Positions 9,184-17,110 of a stretch of DNA of 64,000 nucleotides are shown in pieces; within the stretch, counting starts at the first letter, position 1, and every line of letters begins with the position of its first letter. This stretch comes from Ignavibacteriales bacterium (GTDB lineage: Bacteria > Bacteroidota > Ignavibacteria > Ignavibacteriales > Melioribacteraceae), in the NCBI GenBank assembly GCA_026390795.1, contig JAPLFG010000003.1:1054001-1118000 (forward strand), read 5' to 3'. The translations under genes were made by a program, and so were the position numbers. Under the pieces are notes generated by a model, which worked only from the letters and a program-made list of their open reading frames with translations, ran no database searches and had not been told where the DNA came from.

Positions 9184-12100
9184 ATGAAAAAAGTTGTCCT
9201 GTTCATTATGATAATTACTTTCCAGGTTTTAGCCCAGAGCAATCAATATTTCTTGTCCGATCCGTCGCTTTCTCCCGATGGTGCAACAATAGTTTTTTCT
9301 TATGACAGCGATTTATGGAGCGTTCAAGCAACAGGAGGAAAAGCATTTCGACTTACAGGGATGGGCGGAATAGAATCACGTCCTCAATTCTCGCCTGATG
9401 GAAAATGGATTGCATTCACATCTACTCAAAACGGCAGCGCTAATGTTTATCTTCTTCCGGTTGATGGCGGTGCAATAAAACAGCTTACTTTTCATTCAGC
9501 CGGGAATAATGTTGAATCATGGTCGTGGGATTCAGAATATATTTACTTTACTTCCGGCAGATACAATTCGATTACATCGTATAAAGTTTCCATCGACGGC
9601 GGTACACCAGTACGACTCTTCCCCCATTTCTTCAACTGGCCCCACAACATTGTCGAGGATCCTCTGACACATGGATTCTATTTCAATGACTCTTGGGAAA
9701 GTTCAATATTTACCAACCGTAAACATTATAAAGGCGAATTTCACCCCGATATAAAATTTTATAATCCGGCTACAAAAGAATTTAAAGTACTCACGAATTA
9801 TTCAGGTAAAGATTTTTGGCAAACAGTTGATAAAAACGGCAAAATTTATTTTGTCTCCGACGAGGCGAACGACGAATACAATCTTTACACTTTTGAAAAT
9901 ACTAAGAAGAAGCAATTAACCGATTTTCCTTCATCAATTAAAAAACCGAGAGTAAGTGCCAATGGTCAATCTGTTGTCTTCGAGAAAGATTACCAAATCT
10001 ATTTATACGATGTCAATGCAAACAAAACAATAAAAGTTCCTATCTCTATCGGAACCAACAATACACTTTCTTTAGAGCAGGAATTCAATACAAAGGGTGC
10101 ATTAACTAATTTTAATTTGTCGGGAGATGGAAAGAAATTTGTTTTCGTATCTCGCGGTGAATTATTCGTTTCCGATATTGAAGGTAAATTTACTAAGCAG
10201 ATTACTGTAAATCCTAATGAACGTATTACGGAAGTTGCCTGGCTTGGAGACAATGAAACAATCCTTTTCACGCAAACCGTAAACGGGTGGCTGAATTTAT
10301 TTACGATCAAGGCAGATGGAATATCAAAAGAAAAACAAATTACATCCGACAATAAAAATAACCGGTCAATTATACTTAGTAACGATAAAACTAAAGCCGT
10401 TTATCTCAGCGGAAGAGATGAATTAAAATTACTGGATCTAAAAGATTTCTCATCCAAAACAATTGTAACAGATGAATTTTGGGCTCTTGACAACGATGAT
10501 CCGCAATTTTCACCCGATGACAAATTTGTTCTCTATGCAGCTATGAGAAATTTTGAGAAAGATATTTTTGTTTACGATTTAACTGAAGGGAAAGCATTTC
10601 CGATTACAAAAACCGGAGTGACAGAGAGTTCGCCTGTATGGTCACCCGATGGAAAATACATTTATTTTCAGACTGACCGGTTGAAAGCTAGTTACCCGCG
10701 CGGAACATCGGAAGACGATATTTATAGAATTGCACTTCAATTAACCGATAAAGAATTCAAATCCGATCGTTATGAAAAATTGTTTGTTACCGCGAAAGAT
10801 GAGAAAAAAGATTCGGTTAAACCGAAGGTAACAATTGATTTCACCAATATTAAAGACCGTTGGGAAGCGGTAGCAAAACTTGCCGGAAATCAAAATTCTC
10901 CGTACGTATATCAAAAAGGAGATGAAACCCGTTTGTTCTTCGTGTCAAATCACGAGGGAGAATTCAATTTCTATCAAACAATTTTAAAACCGTTCGACAA
11001 ACCTGAAACCAAAAAATTTGAAGGTGCAAAAGGCGGCGGATATATTATATCCAGATCGAAAGAGAATTATTTTTTAGAGACCGGAGGAAAAATTTATAAA
11101 GTTGATTTTGCCGCCGGCAAATTGACGCCAGTTGAAACGGAAATTAAATTCACAAGAAACCTAGCCGCTGAATTTAAACAGATGTACTACGAAACCTGGG
11201 CTAACCTTGACGAAAACTATTATGATGAAAAATTCCATGGTGCTAATTGGGAAAAATTGCGTGATTATTATTCATCATTTTTACCATTCGTAAATAATCG
11301 CGCAAATCTTAGAATTTTATTGAACGATCTTCTTGGCGAATTGAATAGTTCTCATATTGGTTTTAATTCGAATGGTGATGAAGAAAAAGTGTTCTATAAA
11401 TCGGAGACATTTGAAACAGGGATTATTTTTGAAAATGATAGTCCATATAAAGTAAAGTATATTGTTAAAAATTCCTCAGCATATAAAAAAGGAGCAGCAA
11501 TTCAACCGGGAGATGAGCTTGTTGCATTCAACGGCCAAGAAATTAACAAATCCGAAGATCGCAACAAATATTTTACTTCTACCTCAATTCCGGAAGAAAT
11601 AACACTCACATTTAAGCGCGGTGAAAATAAATTTGATGTAAAGATACATCCGCAGTCGAACAATGAGCTCAAGTCAAATCTTTATGATGAATGGATTGAC
11701 TGGAATCAAAAATATGTAGATGAAAAATCAAATAACCGAATAGCATATACATATATGAAAAATATGGGACCCGGTGAACTTGATAATTTCATTATTGATA
11801 TGACAACCGACGAACAATACAAAGACGGGCTTATACTCGACTTGCGTTACAACACCGGCGGTAATGTTCACAATGATGTTTTAAACTTTCTCTCTCAGCG
11901 TCCGTATCTAAAATGGAAATACCGTGAAGGTAAATTTACTATTCAGCCGAATTTTGCACCTGCATCAAAACCGATAGTTCTTCTTATTAACGAACAGAGC
12001 TTAAGTGACGCGGAAATGACAAGCGCGGGATTTAAACAGCTCGGTCTTGGAAAAATTATTGGCACTGAAAGTTATAGATGGATAATATTCACATCTGGTA

Positions 12101-12288
12101 AATCCTTGGTAGACGGATCATTTTATCGTTTACCGTCGTGGGGGTGTTACACATTGGATGGTCAAGATCTCGAACATACCGGTGTAAAGCCTGATATTTA
12201 TGTCAAGACTTCATTCAAGGATCGGCTGGAAAATAAAGATCCGCAACTTGATAGAGCGATAGAAGAAATTTCAAAACAATTAAAATAA
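9184..12288 (+). CDS. Tricorn-like S41 peptidase with PD40 beta-propellers
   Basis: The 9184 ATG is preferred over 9148 because AAAGGTG lies just upstream and the product opens with a signal peptide (MKKVVLFIMIITFQVLAQ). The first two thirds form WD40-like PD40 propeller blades with repeated FSPDGKWIAF/WSPDGKYIYF motifs. A tricorn C1 domain, a PDZ domain (GAAIQPGDELVAFNG) and a C-terminal S41 core follow. The likely catalytic residues are H724 (NSSHIGF) and S941 (SLSDAE), with LRYNTGGNV before the active-site strand. It is a 1034-residue exported peptidase, probably degrading peptides in the periplasm. Length and domain order match bacterial tricorn homologues. Confidence 0.9.
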   Translation: MKKVVLFIMIITFQVLAQSNQYFLSDPSLSPDGATIVFSYDSDLWSVQATGGKAFRLTGMGGIESRPQFSPDGKWIAFTSTQNGSANVYLLPVDGGAIKQLTFHSAGNNVESWSWDSEYIYFTSGRYNSITSYKVSIDGGTPVRLFPHFFNWPHNIVEDPLTHGFYFNDSWESSIFTNRKHYKGEFHPDIKFYNPATKEFKVLTNYSGKDFWQTVDKNGKIYFVSDEANDEYNLYTFENTKKKQLTDFPSSIKKPRVSANGQSVVFEKDYQIYLYDVNANKTIKVPISIGTNNTLSLEQEFNTKGALTNFNLSGDGKKFVFVSRGELFVSDIEGKFTKQITVNPNERITEVAWLGDNETILFTQTVNGWLNLFTIKADGISKEKQITSDNKNNRSIILSNDKTKAVYLSGRDELKLLDLKDFSSKTIVTDEFWALDNDDPQFSPDDKFVLYAAMRNFEKDIFVYDLTEGKAFPITKTGVTESSPVWSPDGKYIYFQTDRLKASYPRGTSEDDIYRIALQLTDKEFKSDRYEKLFVTAKDEKKDSVKPKVTIDFTNIKDRWEAVAKLAGNQNSPYVYQKGDETRLFFVSNHEGEFNFYQTILKPFDKPETKKFEGAKGGGYIISRSKENYFLETGGKIYKVDFAAGKLTPVETEIKFTRNLAAEFKQMYYETWANLDENYYDEKFHGANWEKLRDYYSSFLPFVNNRANLRILLNDLLGELNSSHIGFNSNGDEEKVFYKSETFETGIIFENDSPYKVKYIVKNSSAYKKGAAIQPGDELVAFNGQEINKSEDRNKYFTSTSIPEEITLTFKRGENKFDVKIHPQSNNELKSNLYDEWIDWNQKYVDEKSNNRIAYTYMKNMGPGELDNFIIDMTTDEQYKDGLILDLRYNTGGNVHNDVLNFLSQRPYLKWKYREGKFTIQPNFAPASKPIVLLINEQSLSDAEMTSAGFKQLGLGKIIGTESYRWIIFTSGKSLVDGSFYRLPSWGCYTLDGQDLEHTGVKPDIYVKTSFKDRLENKDPQLDRAIEEISKQLK

Positions 12289-12384
12289 TTTGTTCATTGA
12301 ATGAATTTTTCAAGCAGCGGATATTTGACTGAATCAGATATCCGCTAAATGAGAGTCAAAAAAAAATAGTATACAGAAGAAAAG

Positions 12385-13215
12385 TTGGCACAATTGAAGA
12401 ATGTAAGCGTAGCTGTTATTGATTTGTATAACAATGAACCGAATCGGGATATTCAATACATAAAGAATATTTTAAACCAGTGTGACTCTCTGTTCAACCA
12501 GGTACGAATTGATTACAATATTTACGATACACGTCATACCGGTGTTGCACCCGATTCAGCTTATGACATTTACATTTCATCCGGCGGTCCCGGCAGTCCA
12601 TGGGATGGGGCGGGCAGCAGTTGGGAAGCAAAATATTTTTCGCTCTTGGATTCATTATGGAACCACAATCAAAACAATTCTAACAAAAAATATTTTTTCT
12701 TCATCTGTCATTCATTCCAATTGATGGTTCGTTATTTCAGACTAGGCGAAGTGATAAAAAGAAATTCAGAATCATTCGGTGTAATGCCTATCTATAAGAC
12801 CGAAAGCGGTAGTAAAGATATTCTTTTGAAAAGTTTACCGGATCCATTTTACAGTGTTGACTCACGAAGCTGGCAAGCGATTCAACCAAATAATAAAATG
12901 TTTGGTGAGTTGGGCGCGCAAATTTTGTGTCTGGAAAAAGAACGACCGCATATTCCCTTAGAGCGCGCTATGATGGCAATCCGCATAAGTAATGAATTTG
13001 TGGGGACTCAATTCCATCCGGAAGTTGATGCTGTTAGCATGCATAATGATTTTTGTAAAGATGAACGGAAAAAAGAAATAGTCTCTAAATACGGTGGGAA
13101 TAAATATTATGAAATATTAAATTTGCTGGAGCAGAGTGCCGGAGTTGAGTTGACGCAAAAAACGGTAATACCAAATTTCTTAAAACATGCGATTGAAGAA
13201 TTAAGACCGGAATAA
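12385..13215 (+). CDS. Class I glutamine amidotransferase-like protein
   Basis: The 276-residue protein has a complete class I GATase triad: C108 in FFICHSFQ, H211 and E213 in GTQFHPEVD. An oxyanion-type loop SSGGPGSP precedes the nucleophile. No synthetase domain is fused, and no obvious ammonia-accepting partner is adjacent. The TTG start has AGAAGAAAAG upstream and follows the tricorn-like gene by about 100 bases. It resembles stand-alone 'GMP synthase - glutamine amidotransferase domain' proteins. Members of this loose group can be gamma-glutamyl hydrolases or amidotransferases, so the substrate is unknown. Confidence 0.75.
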   Translation: MAQLKNVSVAVIDLYNNEPNRDIQYIKNILNQCDSLFNQVRIDYNIYDTRHTGVAPDSAYDIYISSGGPGSPWDGAGSSWEAKYFSLLDSLWNHNQNNSNKKYFFFICHSFQLMVRYFRLGEVIKRNSESFGVMPIYKTESGSKDILLKSLPDPFYSVDSRSWQAIQPNNKMFGELGAQILCLEKERPHIPLERAMMAIRISNEFVGTQFHPEVDAVSMHNDFCKDERKKEIVSKYGGNKYYEILNLLEQSAGVELTQKTVIPNFLKHAIEELRPE

Positions 13216-13217
13216 GT

Positions 13218-14789
13218 TTACGCTTTTGGAAGCGTAAAAGAAAAAGTTGTTCCTTCTCCAAGTTTGCTTTCAACGGTAATCTTGCCACGGTTTCTCTCAA
13301 TCATTTCCTGGCAGAGAAGCAAACCCAGCCCGCTTCCTTTTTCATCATTAGTTCCATAAGTGGTCAAATGAGTATCCAGCCGGAATAGTTTTTTGAGATC
13401 TTCCTCTTTCATACCGACGCCGTTATCTGTAATAGAAATTTCATTTTCATTTTGCAAAATCTTGGAGCGAAAAACAATTGTACCGCCATTATTACTAAAT
13501 TTAATTGCGTTGGATAACAAGTTTTGAATTACAGAAGAGAGCATGTCATCATCGGCGAAAACATTCAAGCCGTTCAAGCATTCGTTAAGGATCTTAATGT
13601 TTTTCCTTTCGGCATTATTTGAAAGAAGTTTAACAACTTGATTTATTTTGAAAGTAATATTGAAGTTGGCAGGATTGTAAGGAATTTTACCGGATTGAAT
13701 TCTAGACCATTGAAGTAAGTTTTCAAGAAGCGCAAAAACATTTTGAGCCGCTTCGTGGATTTTTTCTGCAAAGAGCTTTGTTTCTGCTTTTTCCAATGTT
13801 TCTATATCTTCAACCAAAAATTCTGAAAAACTTAATAACGAACTAAACGGGCTTCTAAGATCGTGAGCAATTATTGAAAAAAATTTATCTTTTGTAGCGT
13901 TCGTATTTTTCAGTTCTTCTTCCGATTGATGCAGTTGATTATTGACGTATTCTAATTTTTCAACCAGCTGTTTAAGTTTATCTTCATTTCTTTTTGCTTC
14001 TGTAATGTCCCTTAATATTCCGTGGAAGGCAATTATATTTCCCGATTTATCTTTTATTGCTGTGGATGTCTCACGTACTATAATGATTTCATTGTTCAAG
14101 TTTTTTAAACTCAATTCATAATCTTTTACATACCCGCTTTTTTCAACTTCATCATGAATTGTAGTTCTGTCTTTAGCGTTAATATAGAAATCACGTGCAA
14201 CATCTATCTTTTCAAGCTGATCCCGGGATTTAATACCTAGTAGCTCCATTCCTGCCGGATTCAAATCAATTAATTTGCCATCAGGCGTACTTTCATAAAT
14301 TGCCGCTTTAATTTGATGGAATAAATTTTTGTATTTGTTTTGAGCATCGGCTAATTTTTCTTCGGCTTCAAGTTGTTTTGTTAAATCCCGTGCAACACCG
14401 ACAAGTGCTAACGGTCTTTCTTTTTCATCGCGGACTATTGTAGTATACAATTCAATTAAAAATTCTTCACCGTTCTTCCTTTTATTCCAGATACGGCCAC
14501 GCCACCCTTCTTGAATTGTCTTCGGGAGAATCTCTTTCAATATTTCCGGATCATTTTTCCCGGACCTTAATATTTCAACATGTTTACCGATGAGTTCACT
14601 TACATCATAACCGTACGTTACAGCGAACGATTTATTTACATAAATAATCATGTCGTTCATATCGGTTATAGAGATGCATTCGCTTATAGAATTGAATGTG
14701 TGAAGGAACAATTTTGATTTAGCTAATGATTGGTCGTCTGTTCCATGAAGTTTAATTGATGATAGGTCTATGTCAGAGAATTTGGGCAT
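13218..14789 (-). CDS. Cytoplasmic PAS-PAS sensor histidine kinase
   Basis: The 523-residue protein has PAS domain 1 (about 30-140), PAS domain 2 with PAC (150-265), a coiled linker, a HisKA domain with phospho-acceptor H309 in IIAHDLRSP, and a HATPase_c domain with the N box NLLSNAIKF, G1 DNGVGM and G2 GSGLGLLLCQE. No transmembrane segment or signal peptide is present, so it senses a cytoplasmic cue through PAS. No response regulator lies beside it, making it an orphan kinase. It ends 2 bases after the convergent amidotransferase gene. Ligand unknown. Confidence 0.9.
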   Translation of the reverse strand: MPKFSDIDLSSIKLHGTDDQSLAKSKLFLHTFNSISECISITDMNDMIIYVNKSFAVTYGYDVSELIGKHVEILRSGKNDPEILKEILPKTIQEGWRGRIWNKRKNGEEFLIELYTTIVRDEKERPLALVGVARDLTKQLEAEEKLADAQNKYKNLFHQIKAAIYESTPDGKLIDLNPAGMELLGIKSRDQLEKIDVARDFYINAKDRTTIHDEVEKSGYVKDYELSLKNLNNEIIIVRETSTAIKDKSGNIIAFHGILRDITEAKRNEDKLKQLVEKLEYVNNQLHQSEEELKNTNATKDKFFSIIAHDLRSPFSSLLSFSEFLVEDIETLEKAETKLFAEKIHEAAQNVFALLENLLQWSRIQSGKIPYNPANFNITFKINQVVKLLSNNAERKNIKILNECLNGLNVFADDDMLSSVIQNLLSNAIKFSNNGGTIVFRSKILQNENEISITDNGVGMKEEDLKKLFRLDTHLTTYGTNDEKGSGLGLLLCQEMIERNRGKITVESKLGEGTTFSFTLPKA

Positions 14790-14899
14790 TTTAATTGCGA
14801 TTAATTTTGGGTGTAAATATAGAGATTCTCACATGCCAAATAAAAGAAAATTTCGTGTTGTTATTAATACACCTATCTAATAGCGGTAAGTTTACTCAA

Positions 14900-15865
14900 T
14901 TATTCAATGTATTTGTTGGTTGCCTTTTTTAACCTGTCCATGATTGCCCGTCCCAATCCTTTCTCTTCAATCGCTTCAACTAGGATTAGATCAAGATTTT
15001 CTTTTTCGAGTTCGTGCAAGAAAGAGAACAAATTAGCTGCTGCCTCGCGCAGATCACCGCTCGGTGAAAGAATTCTTGTTTCTGCAAATGGAAAATCTAA
15101 TTTGCACTCTTTGAAGAATAGCATCCCGATTTTTTTATTTTCATCAAGAAATTTTTTATTAAAAAACTTTAACGGTGTTTGAGGTGAATAATGGAACGGT
15201 AACTGTCCCGGAGCGTTGGGTTTATCAATATTAATACTGCCGACCTTAATTTCGCCAATCTCTTTTTCAATCTCTTCTTTTGATAATCCGCCGGGACGCA
15301 GCAGATAAATTTCATTTTCATGCAGTTGAATTATGGTTGACTCCACACCGACCGAACATTTACCGCCGTCAAGAATCATATCAACTTTATCGCCAAGATA
15401 TTTTGCAACATGCGATGCTTCTGTTGGACTTAAATGACCGAACTTGTTTGCACTCGGTGCAGCAATTGGGGTTCCGCTTGCTTCGATAAGCTTAAGTGCA
15501 ACAGGATGATTCGGCATGCGGACAGCTACAGTCGGATTGCCGGATGTAACAATATCCGGTACGATTTCTGTCTTTGGCAATACTAATGTCAGAGGTCCCG
15601 GCCAGAATTTATTTATCAGCCGGTCAACTTTTTCATTCTGAATATTGGAAAATTTCTTTAACCAATTTTTATCAGCAATGTGAAGTATCAACGGATTGAA
15701 TGCCGGGCGTTTCTTCACTTCAAATATTTTTGCAACAGCAATAGGGTTGAGACCATCCGCACCTAAACCATAAACCGTTTCGGTTGGGAATGCAACGAGC
15801 CCGCCGTTCTTTATTATTTCAGCAGCTTGCCGAATGCTTTCTTTATTTGCTTTAATTAAATTCAT
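14900..15865 (-). CDS. L-threonylcarbamoyladenylate synthase (Sua5 type)
   Basis: This enzyme makes threonylcarbamoyl-AMP from threonine, bicarbonate and ATP for the t6A37 modification of ANN-decoding tRNAs. The YrdC domain shows the family motifs VAFPTETVYGLGADG, KKRPAFNPL and PIAAPSANKFGHLSPT. The 321-residue length and the C-terminal segment starting near LPFHYSPQTPLKFF show it is the longer Sua5 form with a SUA5 domain, not the short TsaC form. It starts divergently from the HisN-type gene. Confidence 0.92.
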   Translation of the reverse strand: MNLIKANKESIRQAAEIIKNGGLVAFPTETVYGLGADGLNPIAVAKIFEVKKRPAFNPLILHIADKNWLKKFSNIQNEKVDRLINKFWPGPLTLVLPKTEIVPDIVTSGNPTVAVRMPNHPVALKLIEASGTPIAAPSANKFGHLSPTEASHVAKYLGDKVDMILDGGKCSVGVESTIIQLHENEIYLLRPGGLSKEEIEKEIGEIKVGSINIDKPNAPGQLPFHYSPQTPLKFFNKKFLDENKKIGMLFFKECKLDFPFAETRILSPSGDLREAAANLFSFLHELEKENLDLILVEAIEEKGLGRAIMDRLKKATNKYIE

Positions 15866-15950
15866 TGTCGGTACGAAAATATAACTTTTGTGAACGAATT
15901 GTTAAACGAATATATTTGAACCTGCTGCTCAAACAAACTGTGGTGATGAT

Positions 15951-16718
15951 ATGCATGAGTTGAATGAGTTTCGACATTTCTGCAAATGGCTCGCTGAAGA
16001 AAGCGGCAAGATCATTAAACATTACTGGCGCACCCAAATTTCAGTTGAACACAAACCCGATTTATCTCCAGTAACAATTGCCGATAAAAAAGCCGAAGAA
16101 TTCATGCGGGAGATGATAATGAAAAAATATCCTAACCATGGAATACTCGGCGAAGAGTTTGGTGAATACAATCCGAATGCCGGATACAAATGGGTTCTCG
16201 ACCCGATTGACGGCACAAAAAGTTTTATCTGTGGAACTGTTACATTCGGAACACTTATAGCATTATTAAAAAATGGCGAGCCAATTCTTGGTGTTATCAA
16301 CCAACCGATTATAAATGAATTTTTGATTGGAGATAATCACACTACCGAATTAAACGGCAAACAAGTTCATGTTAGAGATTGCAATAATCTTTCAGATGCG
16401 GTACTTCTAACTACAGATCAGCTTAATATTGAAAAACATCAAGACATAAATAAATTTGATGAACTCGTTCACAAAGTAAAACTCTACAGGCAATGGGGCG
16501 ACTGCTACGGCTACTATCTTGTTGCAACCGGTTACGCCGATATTATGATTGACCCGATAATGAGTCCATGGGATTTAACCGCGCTCATTCCCATTATTCG
16601 CGGCGCGGGCGGTACAATTACAGATTATCATGGAAACGATGCGCTTAAGGGAAAAAGTATTATTGCTACCGGCGGAAAGATTCATAACGAAGTGATTGAA
16701 ATTTTGAAAGGCGAGTAA
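15951..16718 (+). CDS. Inositol monophosphatase family, likely histidinol-phosphatase
   Basis: The 255-residue enzyme has the IMPase metal-binding motifs: GEEFGEY (Glu), LDPIDGTKSF (Asp-x-x-Asp-Gly-Thr) and SPWDLTALIPII (Asp). The FICGTVTFGTLIALL and RQWGDCYGYYLVATGYADIMIDP stretches match the HisN branch described for actinobacterial and other IMPase-type histidinol phosphatases. Expected reaction: L-histidinol phosphate to histidinol, with Mg2+. No his operon gene is nearby, so inositol-1-phosphatase or another sugar phosphatase remains possible. Confidence 0.82.
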   Translation: MHELNEFRHFCKWLAEESGKIIKHYWRTQISVEHKPDLSPVTIADKKAEEFMREMIMKKYPNHGILGEEFGEYNPNAGYKWVLDPIDGTKSFICGTVTFGTLIALLKNGEPILGVINQPIINEFLIGDNHTTELNGKQVHVRDCNNLSDAVLLTTDQLNIEKHQDINKFDELVHKVKLYRQWGDCYGYYLVATGYADIMIDPIMSPWDLTALIPIIRGAGGTITDYHGNDALKGKSIIATGGKIHNEVIEILKGE

Positions 16719-17110
16719 AAGCAAAATTAAGATCATGAGCATGATGTATTTGTTTTCTTTTTCTTGATCATGATCTTGCTCTTGATCTATTCAGTTTAAT
16801 TCAAAAGATTATTTTACAACTACCTTTACTTACCTTCTAATTCGAACTTGATTGGAATAATGGTTATAACCTTTATCGTGTTCAATTTTTATTTTCCGGA
16901 CACTAATTTCGTTATATAGTTTCCTAGGGGCGATCAAAATATTTCACAATCATCATTTGTTAAAAAATGTTAATAACTTTTTTCTTCCTTTTTCAGTTGT
17001 TAAAAAAAGCTAAATTGATTAAGAAATCTAGCAACACTATCTCTTTTATGACTGCAAAAAAATCTTTCCAAATAGACTAACAAATCATCAAATAATTCCT
17101 TGGAGGAATA
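16719..17110. other. Spacer upstream of the M16 peptidase
   Basis: The 392-base spacer contains a hairpin repeat of the GATCAAGAGCAAGATC family (annotated separately) near its left end. Its right part is AT-rich promoter-like DNA ending in CTTGGAGGAATA, a strong ribosome binding site for the M16 gene. No coding frame or RNA gene is visible. Confidence 0.5.
16727..16795. repeat. GATCAAGAGCAAGATC-family hairpin repeat, copy 1
   Basis: The left arm reads AGATCATGAGCATGATG. The right arm reads TCTTGATCATGATCTTGCTC and continues TTGATCT, forming a degenerate inverted repeat built from a six-base GATCAAG-like word. A second copy of the same family lies at 19935-19999, so the M16 peptidase gene sits between two copies. 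Confidence 0.6.

Noticed and set aside
12385-13215. GMP synthase (guaA)
   Set aside because: Only the amidotransferase domain is present; the ATP-pyrophosphatase and dimerisation domains are absent and the protein is 276 residues.
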